Below, one piece after another: positions 11,691 to 22,324 of a stretch of 64,000 bases of DNA (position 1 is the stretch's first letter; each line of letters opens with the position of its first letter). The stretch covers positions 47,420,934-47,484,933 of the forward strand of contig OX104127.1 of assembly GCA_944470555.2 (NCBI GenBank), in the 5' to 3' direction. Source of the DNA: Heterobilharzia americana. Taxonomy: Eukaryota > Platyhelminthes > Trematoda > Strigeidida > Schistosomatidae. The translations under genes were made by a program, and so were the position numbers. The notes beneath the pieces are model-generated. The model did not search any database and was not told the origin of the DNA. It worked only from the letters and a program-made list of their open reading frames with translations.

Positions 11691-12289
11691 GGCCAAATTT
11701 GAGCCTCCGTGCAGTACCCCATATGGCAACAAAGGCTGATCAACCAGATCTAGAATAACAACGTGTATCAGTAAACAGTATTCAATTTCATTGTCATGGT
11801 TGTGTGATTGTATTTTTATCTAAGTGAGGATAAATGATAAGAATAATTTGTATGTTTGTTTCATTTTTACAATGGAATCATAAAGTACCTAAGTAAGGAT
11901 TGTACTCTATGAATCACCAAATCGATTGAAAAATGTAGATGAAAGAGGTCAAAAGTGCAAGCTAAAGTAAATGACCTCATTAAAATTAATTAAGTAATGA
12001 TTATCGGAAGTGAGAAATGTGGGTGCCATTTAGATCACATATGATTAGATTGGGAACAAGAGAAATGGACGAGGATGATATGTGCTAGAGCAAAGTAGAA
12101 TTGAATAAAATAATAATGATGTAGATTTGTAAAACATGTTGCTAAATTAGTCGAAAGAATCGTACAAATTGTTTCTGTACACAGTTATGGCTTAAGATCA
12201 TGTATCGCCAAACTACCTGCGATACAAATAGGTGTATGCGAGTGCACCTTTCAACAGGGTCGGCTCAATCTTTTAAAGTATGTCGAATG
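11691..12289. other. No gene recognised
   Basis: AT-rich sequence without long frames or repeats that I could match elsewhere in the window. Confidence 0.45.
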
Positions 12290-12720
12290 ATGATTCTCAG
12301 TTTGACTATCTGAGAAAGCCGTGGTTTACCAGACTTGTACCATTATTGGTTGGTGACTGAAGGTGAAATGGAAATATGCGCTGCGGCAAGATTTGAACCA
12401 ACTACCTCCAGGTTACCGGCCTCGTGCTCTATCAACTGAGCTATGAGACCCAGCTGCTGACCAGATTTTTATTTCACTTCAATAATCAAGGGTTTTGTCT
12501 GACTGCCATATGCATTCGTGATGCTTTTCTATCCGTCCATCGTATTCACATAGGTTGCCCATCTAGGACTTCCCATCCCGATCCAAGTCGAGCTGAATTA
12601 GAGGGAGCATCATGTTGAATATCAATTCAACTATCTAAAATAGCCATGATTTGGTAGATTTTTACTTTTTGGTGATTGAAAGTGGAATAAAAAACTGCGC
12701 CGCGCAGGATTCGAAACATA
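12290..12720 (-). mobile_element. tRNA-derived SINE, head-body-head arrangement
   Basis: On the minus strand a tRNA-like head at 12451-12378 has box A 'tagctcagttgatagag' and box B 'ggttcaaatct'. It is preceded by a body (about 12660-12460) that shares 'gatgctcc', 'gggatggga-agtcct' and 'tgaaataaaaatct' with 39470-39640, and followed by the start of another body (12370-12290). The end of a second head lies near 12695-12720. It is too diverged to be a functional tRNA gene. Confidence 0.65.
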
Positions 12721-13781
12721 GTGATTCGGCTATATATTGGAATTTCTGTGAATTTATTCTTTTACGCTCTCCTTTGCTCAGTCATACTTTAGGGCTGCTC
12801 AAGAAAACAACGGGAAATGTTTTCCGATAAACATTCTTTGTACCTTGCCTCTTAAGAGCAAGTGAACATATAAATGAACTTCGCATCTGGCAATCAAGGT
12901 TACACTTGTTTAGCATTAAGATGAACTCAGAGAAGGTTGAAATAGATTTTTCTTAGAGAAGCGGCGTGAGATGTTTCTGTTATTGATCTTGTCAAACGGT
13001 CCCTAAGATATTTGTCTGCGATGTCATCTGAATCCTAAAATTTTGTAGATTTTTCTTGGTACAATGGTTATGTTTAAATTTACTATCGTGCTTCGTCGTC
13101 ACAGGGACAGAATAAATTGGACATCTGAAAATAGTAATGATGGACGATGGCTAGCAGTGGAATCGTCCTGTTTGGGACTCGTCGGCTGGATGTATCTGCT
13201 TCTCCGTGAGCGATGTTGTTTCCGCAAGCAGTAATTTAACATCTGAACACTTACAATAATAAGACATTCTTTAGAGTGATAGGCACTTTTAAATCACATC
13301 TATTAAGACTGAAAGACCCTATTCTCCACTTAGAATAACTGAAGTGAACTGTTGTGATTCTGATATCCTGTATGTTGAAGAGATGCCATTTCAAATATTT
13401 TCACACTCTATCGAACATGGTTAAAATGATAAGCAACAACTGAAAAGCTTATACTGACTAAAGGAGAGTGAAGAAGACTCTATCACTACCTTACTTGCGG
13501 TGCATTTAGAACATAAAGCGGTTACTGAAAAGGCAAAGGTTCTACAAACAGACTTTCATTCTCCTAAAAGTAGGTTATCGCAGAAGCCTAACATGTTTTG
13601 TTTCATCTCTTTTTGTACTCAACAGTAAAGATGGGTTATACATCCCCCGAGCATGACAGACATTAGTGGATATAAAGCTCTAAATTACGTACAGGATGGT
13701 GACAGATACTAATTAAGCATCACTGTATAGCTGTGTTTCTACTCAAATTGTTTGTTACACCATTTCTTCCAACAAAATACT
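12721..13781. other. No gene recognised
   Basis: No long frame, and no repeat match noticed elsewhere in the window. Confidence 0.45.
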
Positions 13782-14038
13782 TTATTTCCACTCTCTCCCC
13801 TTTTCAGCTTTATTGTTCGTGCCAATTTTTAACTGCCTCACTTCCACCGAATTGAACGGAACCATTTTAGATTTATTAACTAAATCGTTTACCGAATTTG
13901 TAATGTTGTTTGTTCTTTGTGGTATTTTAATTGGATGACTGTCAACAAATGAAGTAGAAGAATTCACTGCTTGCAACAAAATTCGACATATTAACCTGAA
14001 TGGAAGCTTAAAATCAGATTCATACTCTTTGGAAGAAT
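13782..14038 (-). CDS. Unidentified open frame, possible terminal exon
   Basis: An open minus-strand frame of about 85 codons ends at a TAA at 13782 and is open upstream to near 14040. It begins acidic ('DDSSKEYESDFKLPF'), has a hydrophobic stretch ('LICRILLQAV') and ends basic ('NKAEKGREWK'). I do not recognise it. It may be a real terminal exon, because the composition looks protein-like and no repeat match was noticed, or chance. Two further minus-strand frames lie just upstream at 14262-14917. Confidence 0.25.
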
Positions 14039-14261
14039 CATCGTAGCATGAATGAAACGTTTATTTTGTATGTTAGTCCCAACATACCGCGACTGAACTA
14101 TACGAGTAAACAAACAACATTAAACATTATCATTCGCATGACGCTTACATACACCTCACTTCGTCATATTGTTAGTGACTTCACTAAAACTAGTTACAAA
14201 ACATCCACGATCGGACGTGGCATTTCGGAGAGCTCATCTCATCAAAGTACTTGAGCAAATG

Positions 14262-14917
14262 CTAATTAAACACACCCCGTTCACACTCTGACTTTATTTC
14301 ATAACCTGTCTGCTTCTTTAGTTCTTCCAAACATCTAACGACGTGAAAGGCACTTAGACTGCATGTGTGAGACCTGCTTAGCCGGTCAACGCCCATCTTT
14401 TGAAGTAACTTTTGAATAGCGATCTTCATAAATAAACACATACTCTCGGACCTTAAATATCGATTATCCAACTCAACTTGGTACAGATGTGTAATAGTAT
14501 TATGAGTCACACTTAATTTGTGAGAACTTGTGACACTAGCCAGTTGCCCAGACGGAAGTACTTTGGGCATTGTGTTAACCTCGAACCTGTTGGTGGTAAT
14601 TTGAGAGCTGGAATCAATAAACCACACCTACACTAAGAATTACTTACCGGACCCAAGCAATCTTATGGATATGATATAGTAGTAACCACGAAAGGGTCAT
14701 TTCTCCTATCTTTTACAGACAGACTGACGTAACAATCCCAAAGTTCAGGGTAAGTCGCTTTGAGTTTTCCTTTGTGGAGATTGAATTCACCCGTCATGTG
14801 TTGCAACAGGTGACCCCTGATAGGTGTAGCACAGTTCAAATCCTTGACACTGTTCGAATACTCAAACCTACAGTTCACAGTCCTTAGCTGATAGGTAAAT
14901 GGGGTTATACTTTCCAT
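14262..14917 (-). other. Two adjacent unidentified minus-strand frames
   Basis: Frames 14917-14663 (84 codons, with 'CATPIRGHLLQHMTGEF' and 'YPELWDCYVSLSV') and 14627-14262 (121 codons, with 'KLSVTHNTITHLYQVELDN' and 'SAFHVVRCLEELKKQTGYE') are read in the same direction and are separated by one stop and a short gap containing 'gtaagt'. They look protein-like in composition and match no other part of the window. They could be exons of an unknown gene or remains of an unclassified transposon. Confidence 0.3.
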
Positions 14918-15683
14918 GTAGCGCCTGTTTTCTGCAGTTAACTTTTTAGGATATGACTCTTACTGCTTGTTAGGTTTTTAGAAAAGATCTCTACGTATAT
15001 GTTTTTGAACACATTTCCCCTTGTGTTACCTTCATTTTACTCATTTGATAAGAATCATTATTTATCCTTAGTTCAGATTCTTTTTACCCCCCTTCATCTT
15101 ACAGCCAGTTTCGACGAACTGATACCAGTGGTACTTTCAAACACTGGGAAGCAGTGCGAGCATTTCAACGAGGTCATATGTATGAAGGAGTATGTTTTTA
15201 TCTTTGAAAAATGTTGTATTGACATGTGCGTACTCTATCTCTTTATACATTGAAGCACAAACTGCTCCTCAGTAATGGTTAAATGCTACAATCAACATCG
15301 CACATCATGAGCTTACTAATTTTTTCTTGCTTCCGTTTGTCATTCTTTTTCTTGTTTTTGTTATTTGTATGTTATACTCAGATACTACTGTAGGTGTTAA
15401 ATGTATTATCAGTTTTGAATTTTGTGATTAGCTATCACCTGGCACTTGTGTAATAGGTGGTGTATCGGCTAACGCAAAATGTCGACTTTTTGTTAAGCCC
15501 TTGTATTACGCTAGCATGCACATAGCACTCGATGACGTTTAATTCGCTTTAACAAGAAGTTAGTGGTGACCTGAATTACTCGTCAGTAAAGCCTGTGACT
15601 TCAACACTAGTTGGTGTTTGCTCGAATCTGTATGGGGGCACAATTCCTTTCAAGTTTGCCGGTACACCTTGTTGATGAGTGCT
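14918..15683. other. No gene recognised
   Basis: Flank of the RTE-B insertion. The 84-codon frame at 14999-15253 has no recognisable motif. Confidence 0.45.
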
Positions 15684-15695
15684 ATCAAGTATCAA
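15684..15695 (+). repeat. Target-site duplication, left copy
   Basis: 'atcaagtatcaa' is repeated exactly at 19642-19653, immediately outside both ends of the RTE-B element. It fixes the element at 15696-19641. Confidence 0.85.
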
Positions 15696-15762
15696 CCCGA
15701 CCGATAGCTGCTACCTTGACGTGGTGGTCGGGCTTGCATATCACAATGACCCAACGAGCTAT
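15696..15762 (+). ncRNA. Candidate HDV-like self-cleaving ribozyme at the RTE-B 5' end
   Basis: The element starts with CCCGACC (15696-15702), which pairs over 7 bp with GGTCGGG (15726-15732) as P1. ATAGCT (15704-15709) pairs with AGCTAT (15757-15762) as P2. ACC (15713-15715) pairs with GGT (15723-15725) as P3, with a 7-base loop. A short P4 (TTG/CAA or CAT/ATG) can form at 15734-15748. The C-rich joiner 15749-15756 could hold the catalytic C. P1.1 is not convincing. HDV-like ribozymes are known at 5' ends of RTE and R2 elements; function here is inferred. Confidence 0.5.
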
Positions 15763-16016
15763 GCTGGTGGAACGCTTGTTCCCTCGAGGTCCTACCATAC
15801 CAGAAAGGTCTGTTGGGTAGTGGTTAGACGAAAAGCAGTTACCGTCATAGTGTAAATTGCTATACTATGATGGGGGTCTGAGGGCGAAGTCGTACTGCTG
15901 CTAGCTGGATGGGGTGTGACAGCAGTAAGGTGTTTCCCTTGGATGACCAGCAGTGCCAAGCTGATGCTGCCTTCTCAGTGGAAGGGGGGGTTAGAAAAGG
16001 TCGGCCCCAAAAATAA

Positions 16017-19000
16017 CACACTCCACCACGCCCCACGGTCTGCCGGGCCGGCGGTGTTGGTTCACTTGTCGTTTCCTTTCGCTCATCCGGCCCCAAAAAT
16101 ACAAAAATTCAAAATAATCATACTCAAAAGGCTGGGTGTGACAGGCCTCAAGCAGATGTCCGATGGGCTCTGCGGTCACACAAATCTCTTTCAGGTACCT
16201 TAAGAAGAAATAGCCTTCCACGGTGTGGGCAGCCGGGAAGTGTCAACCGCCCTCACAACTCTGTCAGCACCCAAGTTTCTTCTGACTGCTATCCTCCTCC
16301 TCCATCATTACCTTCTAATCTTCCTTCACGTCTCTTAATTAATGATGCTGCATCATCTTCAATTTCTCCTACCTCTGCAGCCTTCGACAACGATCTGAGT
16401 CCACAGAACAGTGTCCCTGGTCTCCTTAAACCACGCTCCAAATTACATATTGGAGCCTTCAATGTCCGCACCCTCCGTCAAATTGGCCAACAGGCTTCGT
16501 TGGCAAAGACTCTAGCAACTCGAGGCATGGATGTGTGCTGTGTTTGTGAGACACGCATACAGGACCCAAGTGTGGTTATTCACCTGACCTCTCCTGACCA
16601 ATCTGGTGAATCTGCAAAATTCACCCTTCGAGTTTCTGGAGATTCGATAGCTAGCTCTCGTGGTCTTGCAGGTGTAGGTATAGCATTAAGCACCAGGGCA
16701 GAAAACTCACTACTAGACTGGATCCCAGTTGATAGTCGCCTCTGCGCTATGAGGCTGAACGGCACAGTGAGAACTAAAAGGAATAGTGAGACTCGCCGTT
16801 GTCTCTTTGTAATCTCTGCTTACGCACCCACTGACTGTAGTTCGGATGAAGTGAAGGACGAGTTCTACCATAAACTGTCTAACCTCCTCTCGAAAGCCAA
16901 ACGTTCGGACGTAGTGGTTGTTGCAGGTGACCTCAACGCACAGGTGGGTAGACTGAGTGAGGCAGAAAGGCACTTAGGTGGCACTTTCGGAATCCCAGCT
17001 GAACGTACAGATAACGGTGATCGCCTATTACAACTATGCTCAGATAACCGCCTATTTTTAGCCAGCACAAATTTCAGACATAAAGAAAGGCACTGTCTGA
17101 CCTGGCGTCCACCGAGCTCGACTCAGCGATGGACACAGATAGACCACATTGCTATTAGTCATCGCTGGAGAGGATCGGTGGAAGACTGCCGCTCCTTCTG
17201 GAGTACGTGTTTGGACAGCGATCATGCGTTGGTCCGAGCACGTATATGCCTGCGTCTCAATGGACGTAGAAAAAATTTGGCAACAAAACCACTACGAGTT
17301 CTGCTGGACAACGAAAACACCAAAGCCGTGTTCAGTGAGAAGTTGGCTAGGCAGTTATCGGAACAAAAGACTGTCACTCATCCAGAAGAAGCTTGGTGCC
17401 ATCTTCAGTCTACTGTAAAAGCAGCACTGGAGACTGTAGCCGACTCCAAGATAATGGCTAAAAAGAGCCAGTGGATATCAGCAGCTTCTTCCAAACTAAT
17501 GGATGCACGTGAATGCATCCCTGCAGGCTCTGAGTACAATGAAGAGCGAGCGCAACTTAAAAATAAACTGACGAAAAGTCTGCGCAACGATCGTGAACAG
17601 TGGTGGGCAGCAAAGGCTAAAGAGATGGAAAAGGCAGCGGCGATCGGTAACAGTAGACAGTTATTTAGACTTATTAAGGAGACTGGGGGGAAATGGTCAA
17701 CAACAGTTAGTGAGGTTATAGCGGAGAAGGACGGATCGGCGATTCACTCGCAGGGAAGGCGACTGGGACGATGGGCAGAACACTTTGAGGAACAGTTTAA
17801 CTGGCCTCCAGCCACCATTGCGCTGCCCGCTATCCAGTCGGACCCTGAATGGGACATAGAGACAGGTCCCCCAACACTAGAAGAAGTTGAGAAAGCGGTA
17901 GGTAGCCTGAAACGGGGAAGGGCAGCAGGACCAGACGGACTACCTGCTGAGGTATACAAGAATGGTGGTAGAGTTCTCTTAGTCAGGCTAACGGAAGTGT
18001 TAGCCAGTATATGGGAATCAAATACGATCCCCTCCGACTGGTCTAAGTCACTGATCATCCCAGTCTTCAAGAAAGGCGAGAAGTCCTCTTGTGATAACCA
18101 CAGAGGAATCAGCCTGACAAACATAGTGTCTAAGATCCTAAGTTCTATAATTCTCCGACGCCTGAGTGGAGCTCGGGAACAGCAAGCCCGAGAAAACCAG
18201 GCAGGCTTTAGACCTGGCCGTGGATGTATCGACCAAATATTCACACTGCGCCAGGTCCTGGAACATAGGCATGCTTACAGACGCCCGACAATAGCTGTAT
18301 TTCTCGACCTGAAGGCGGCATTTGACTCCGTTGATCGAGAAGTCTTATGGCAGTGTCTGTCACTGAAAGGCGTGCCTAGTAAGTACATCACCTTATTGAA
18401 AGCTCTCTACTCGAACACTTGTGGGCATGTTAGAGCCTATGGTGAGTTGTCCAGGGAGCTATACTCATCAAGTGGTGTCCGTCAAGGATGCCCACTATCC
18501 CCATTCTTATTTAATTTTATCATAGATATTCTTATGGAGGTTTCCCTCTCGTCACCTAATTACAAAGACGTTGACCGGATCACAGGTGAATTTTCCTTAG
18601 ATCTAGAATATGCAGATGACATAGTCCTGTTAGGTGAAGACGCTGACAAGATGCAGAGTCTTCTGAACACTTTGAGTGGGAATTTGAGAATGTTTGGGAT
18701 GCGATTTTCACCACCCAAATGCAAATTTTTGCTCCAGGACTGGTCTTCAGCGGTACCGCGGTTAACAATAGAGAGTGAAGTGGTTGAGTGTGTTGACCAC
18801 TTCACTTACCTGGGAAGTAGGATCAACTCCGGTGGGTTAGTTGCCGATGAGATTTCTGCACGGATACAAAAGGCTCGATTGGCTTTTGCCAATTTGCGCC
18901 ACCTATGGCGCCGCCGTGATATTCGTTTGTCTATTAAGGGTCGCGTGTACTGCACAGCAGTCCGCTCTGTTCTACTGTATGGCTGTGAAACATGGCCATT

Positions 19001-19445
19001 GAAAGTGGAAGACATGAGAAGGTTACAGGTATTTGACCACCGTTGCCTTCGTAGTATAGGACGTATTCCGTGGTGTCACCATGTGAGTAATGCAGAAGTT
19101 AGGTGTAGAGTTTTAGGGAGAAGAGGTAAGTCAGTCGACGAGGTTGTGAACCTTCATCGACTGAGATGGTTGGGACACGTACTACGTATGCCTAGTCACC
19201 GATTGCCTCGTCACACAATGTTGGCTGAGGTGGGTTCAGGCTGGAAAAAGGCCCGAGGTGGCCAGACTAAAACATGGCACCAATGTATGAAGTCTCTGAC
19301 TGTTGGTTTAAGCCATGTAGGACGATGCAGACTAGGTGGTTGGGGTCCACGGGACAAGAGGAACCAGTGGTTGGAGACCCTAGGTGATATGGCTCAGAAC
19401 CGAAGTCAGTGGCGCAGATGTATACACACATTATCCTCATCTTAA
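16017..19445 (+). CDS. RTE-B endonuclease / reverse transcriptase
   Basis: One uninterrupted frame from a stop at 16014 to TAA at 19443-19445. From 16500 (a TTG) it encodes 981 residues, but homology starts earlier: 'KLHIGAFNVRTLRQ' near 16440 opens the AP endonuclease domain. Endonuclease boxes: CVCETRI, AGDLNAQVG, TQIDHIAIS, SDHALVRA. RT motifs: GRAAGPDGLPAE, NHRGISLTNI, FLDLKAAFDSVDRE (motif A, Asp near residue 603 counted from 16500), GVRQGCPLSP (motif B) and YADDIVLL (motif C, 18609). The C-terminal extension contains LLYGCETW and LRWLGHVLRM. There is no in-frame ATG before 16527, so the true start is unclear: non-AUG initiation, a start in another frame (open frame 15916-16203), or a lost ATG. 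The protein would nick target DNA and reverse-transcribe the element. All catalytic motifs seen are intact. Confidence 0.9.
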   Translation, partial: HTPPRPTVCRAGGVGSLVVSFRSSGPKNTKIQNNHTQKAGCDRPQADVRWALRSHKSLSGTLRRNSLPRCGQPGSVNRPHNSVSTQVSSDCYPPPPSLPSNLPSRLLINDAASSSISPTSAAFDNDLSPQNSVPGLLKPRSKLHIGAFNVRTLRQIGQQASLAKTLATRGMDVCCVCETRIQDPSVVIHLTSPDQSGESAKFTLRVSGDSIASSRGLAGVGIALSTRAENSLLDWIPVDSRLCAMRLNGTVRTKRNSETRRCLFVISAYAPTDCSSDEVKDEFYHKLSNLLSKAKRSDVVVVAGDLNAQVGRLSEAERHLGGTFGIPAERTDNGDRLLQLCSDNRLFLASTNFRHKERHCLTWRPPSSTQRWTQIDHIAISHRWRGSVEDCRSFWSTCLDSDHALVRARICLRLNGRRKNLATKPLRVLLDNENTKAVFSEKLARQLSEQKTVTHPEEAWCHLQSTVKAALETVADSKIMAKKSQWISAASSKLMDARECIPAGSEYNEERAQLKNKLTKSLRNDREQWWAAKAKEMEKAAAIGNSRQLFRLIKETGGKWSTTVSEVIAEKDGSAIHSQGRRLGRWAEHFEEQFNWPPATIALPAIQSDPEWDIETGPPTLEEVEKAVGSLKRGRAAGPDGLPAEVYKNGGRVLLVRLTEVLASIWESNTIPSDWSKSLIIPVFKKGEKSSCDNHRGISLTNIVSKILSSIILRRLSGAREQQARENQAGFRPGRGCIDQIFTLRQVLEHRHAYRRPTIAVFLDLKAAFDSVDREVLWQCLSLKGVPSKYITLLKALYSNTCGHVRAYGELSRELYSSSGVRQGCPLSPFLFNFIIDILMEVSLSSPNYKDVDRITGEFSLDLEYADDIVLLGEDADKMQSLLNTLSGNLRMFGMRFSPPKCKFLLQDWSSAVPRLTIESEVVECVDHFTYLGSRINSGGLVADEISARIQKARLAFANLRHLWRRRDIRLSIKGRVYCTAVRSVLLYGCETWPLKVEDMRRLQVFDHRCLRSIGRIPWCHHVSNAEVRCRVLGRRGKSVDEVVNLHRLRWLGHVLRMPSHRLPRHTMLAEVGSGWKKARGGQTKTWHQCMKSLTVGLSHVGRCRLGGWGPRDKRNQWLETLGDMAQNRSQWRRCIHTLSSS

Positions 19446-19641
19446 CAACGCTATACCGAATCTCACTATTTTGTCACTCCTCTTTCCTTTCTTCTCATAC
19501 TTTATATTTCTTTTGACTGCATTCACTTATCTTCATCCTTCACCTCACTACCTTTTTACTTGATGTGCTGATATGAGGTGTGGCAACTCGGACCGTTACG
19601 CAGTAATGCCTGGTCCTATGTTGATAATGATGATGATGATG

Positions 19642-19653
19642 ATCAAGTATCAA
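19642..19653 (+). repeat. Target-site duplication, right copy
   Basis: Exact copy of 15684-15695, directly after the (TGA)n tail of RTE-B. Confidence 0.85.
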
Positions 19654-21726
19654 ACCTAAGCTAAACAGATCTTCATACCTGTTGACTCGCAATACCTAAC
19701 ACTGACACGATGTAGTTTGGTTCATCTGTTAGATAAATTACACTTTGAAGCAGTATAATTTGCAGGACACTGGTTCCTCGCTATCTTAATTCATCTGAGA
19801 AGATATCCGCTGCTTTGCAATCGGATTTTATCATTATTATTACTGTCATTCTTTAGAACAAATTTGTTACAATTTGAGCAGCAAGAGATGTAGTGCAATA
19901 AGCAACATCACGAAGATGCAGAAAAAAAAGAGAGAATGAGAAAAAAGCCGGAGTTGGTTATTGAAGAAGCAATCTCAAACATATATCCGGAGAGGCATTT
20001 ACTACCTTCAATTTGCGTTTTAGTAATGGAAGAAACTGGAAAAGCTCAGGATGATCGCTACTAGTTTCAATTGTGAACCGTGTCTACTATCTTCTCAAGC
20101 CTTTAAGGTGCACTATCTCTCGAACTACATTGAGGGAATCGTGAAACACTTAAAGATGCTAGTCTTACGCAAATACCCATCTTCCCACAATGCCATATCA
20201 TGCACTGGTGACTTCTCTGTTCCTTCCAATCCCAGTGCATGAGAACAATGAGTAGTATAGGAGCTACTGGGATGAAAAGGGTAGCGAATTTTTAACTCAC
20301 TGAAGCCAGTGTTTCGAGATGACTCTGCTCAGTAAATAAGAGCCATCATCCCACCTAAAAAGAGCTGCCGCAGTTCATGGCTACTTACACGATGCTTCCA
20401 TCGGATGCCAGTAATCTTACGCAGACAACAGTAATCAAGGATGCAAAGTTGATGGTTATACTTGACTTAGATAGAGGTGAGGTTTCATGGGCCTAGAGTA
20501 GAGTTATCTGCTATGTTATATACTCGATCTTTTGCGGCAAAGTAAAGGTCACGACGGTGCCAAAGGTTGACCCATATGTGATGTATGCCGCTGGGGCTTC
20601 CGATGTACAACTGGAGATTCTATCAGTTACATCACCAGCGCTTGAACAACTACTCACGTTCTCAGTCTTTTCGATTCACCACTAAGGGTGAGTGCATTCA
20701 CACTCTGACATAAACCTTTCCAATTATAGAACCACACTAATTCTTAGATACTTAAAATCGACACTTCATAATTCTAATTAGTTTGGTTCGACGTTGCCTA
20801 AACAAAAGGAATTTCAGTTGTTATTTAGGATGGTCACTTTATCCTATTTCGTTGTCTGTGGTAACTTTTTCTGATCTCATTCTATTTCTCAGTCTGTGAA
20901 ATATGTTCTTTTATTTTCATATATATTTACATGACTTACAAACTCTCAAAGTTTCTGATTGAAATCAGGCGTTCTGACTTACAGATACTACAGTGTAGTG
21001 ACCAACTTTCAAAATTTTATCTCTAATCATGTGTAATTATTCTATTCGCTCATTTTGCTTTCAAACTCAGTATACAACTAACAGGTCATCTCTTTTTATC
21101 ATATAAACTGAAACAAATTTATCTCAGTCTTTTATACTTCATACCTTTGATTTTATTTGGGCTTCCAGGAATATTATCAAAATTCTTATTATGGAAAACG
21201 AAAATAGAAATTATTTAGATCATTTTTATGCGCACTAATCAGCTAGTGGAATTTCACTGAAGGAGACTTCATTTGGAGGTGGCAGTCGTTAAAGATGACC
21301 AAGCGCATATATCCACCCCATAGTCAAGGGCGATGGAATACCTCATCTCCAGATGACATAGAAAAGTTCGCTTCAAGGCCTACTAACAGAGTAGGATCCC
21401 CATCTATATGTGGTTACATGGGACGACAGAATTATGGAGAAATAGCATCATCACCACCTAACAATAATTTATGACTGTAATCTTCGAAAAGTGTCAGTCA
21501 ATCGTTTTATAGTTTTATGTAAATCGTTTCGAGACTTTGGAATTCAAGTACTGATCCTCCCTTCGTGTCTAGTTTCCAATGTTGTTCGAAACAAACCAAT
21601 TACGTATTGCATTACGGTAGCCAGTTTAGACAAACCTAATGAGGTATGTTAGTAACTCATCAATAATGCATCCTTTTGCAGCTATCAAATCGAAATTTAC
21701 TCAATTACTTTGTACACATCCGTGGT
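19654..21726. other. No gene recognised
   Basis: Sequence without long frames; a 63-codon frame at 20051-20242 has no motif. Upstream exons of the NT5DC-like gene were looked for here and not found. Confidence 0.4.
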
Positions 21727-21885
21727 AGGCAGTGAACCACACTTAGTCTATGTAAGCTGATGATACTACCTGGTTGCCTAAACCTCGGTAGGTGGGGCAG
21801 GGTTTGAACCCGTCACTCACCGGTTGAAAGTTAACTCGCTAAACCAATGAAGCACAACTCCGCTTTTACATCTGTGAACAATGAG
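21727..21885 (-). repeat. tRNA-like SINE (third type)
   Basis: On the minus strand: 'ttggtttagcgagttaact' (box A-like), 'gacgggttcaaaccctg' (box B), then 'cccacctaccgaggtttagg' and 'caaccaggtagtatcatc'. It matches 42543-42690 and 52335-52435. Probably a SINE rather than a tRNA, since the anticodon arm is not tRNA-like. Confidence 0.6.
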
Positions 21886-22237
21886 CACTCACACTATGTT
21901 ACGAGTTGCTGTTAGAGATGAACCGATAAGAAAATGATATCAGCAGGTTTTTATCTCAAATGTTTCCATTTTACCCATATTGATTTTATCACGCCTTCAG
22001 AAACTAGGCCGTATTGGACATTTTCATTAGTTGAAGTCATACCACAGTGAACACATTCTCACCAAGTTTGCTTTTTAATCGCATGAAAAGACCAGCGGTT
22101 TGTGTTCGTAATATTCTCAAAAACACCATCGTTTAGTAAACTTTTTCAACGCATATCCACTCCCTATTCAATGACTTAAGTGTATCATTATTTTTTCAAC
22201 CCCATACGCTTATAATGTAAATCTTTGTGCTCTTCAG
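21886..22237 (+). other. Intron sequence upstream of NT5DC-like exon
   Basis: No frame of interest. It ends with the polypyrimidine tract and acceptor 'gtgctcttcag' at 22227-22237. Confidence 0.5.
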
Positions 22238-22324
22238 GGTTGTCTAGAACAAATGATCAAGCTCACTGGATGGTCTTCCACTAGCATACTATACTTTGGA
22301 GACCATGTATATGCAGACCTTGCA
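22238..22324 (+). CDS. NT5DC2/3: 5'-nucleotidase domain protein, exon with HAD motif
   Basis: An 87-bp phase-0 exon between acceptor '...ctcttcag' and donor 'gtgagt'. It encodes 29 residues including '[20 protein letters not shown]'. The block [10 protein letters not shown] is HAD motif IV of the purine 5'-nucleotidase (NT5C2/NT5DC) family, where the acidic residues bind Mg2+; 'LTGW' just before it is also typical. The next exon (24088) continues in phase with the family's 'GWRTGAIIPELE'-like block. Earlier exons, which would carry the nucleophile DxDxT motif, were not found in this window. Assignment to NT5DC2/NT5DC3 rather than NT5C2 rests on the C-terminal exon. Confidence 0.85.

Larger units (their letters stand above)
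15696..19641 (+). mobile_element. Full-length RTE-B non-LTR retrotransposon
   Basis: A 3946-bp element bounded by a perfect 12-bp target-site duplication. It has a 5' region of about 320 bases, one long endonuclease-RT frame (to 19445), a roughly 180-base 3' region containing 'gtgctgatatgaggtgtggc', and a short (TGA)n tail at 19622-19641. Short simple-repeat tails are typical of RTE elements. Decayed relatives in this window are 27835-28760, 33105-33740, 42400-43640 and 51010-53170. The domain order and length fit schistosome SR3/Perere-3-type RTEs; that name is inferred from memory of the family. The intact frame and perfect duplication suggest a young insertion. Confidence 0.9.

Noticed and set aside
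16500..16502. TTG at 16500 as the true start of the RTE-B protein
   Set aside because: The endonuclease domain clearly begins about 60 bases earlier in the same open frame.
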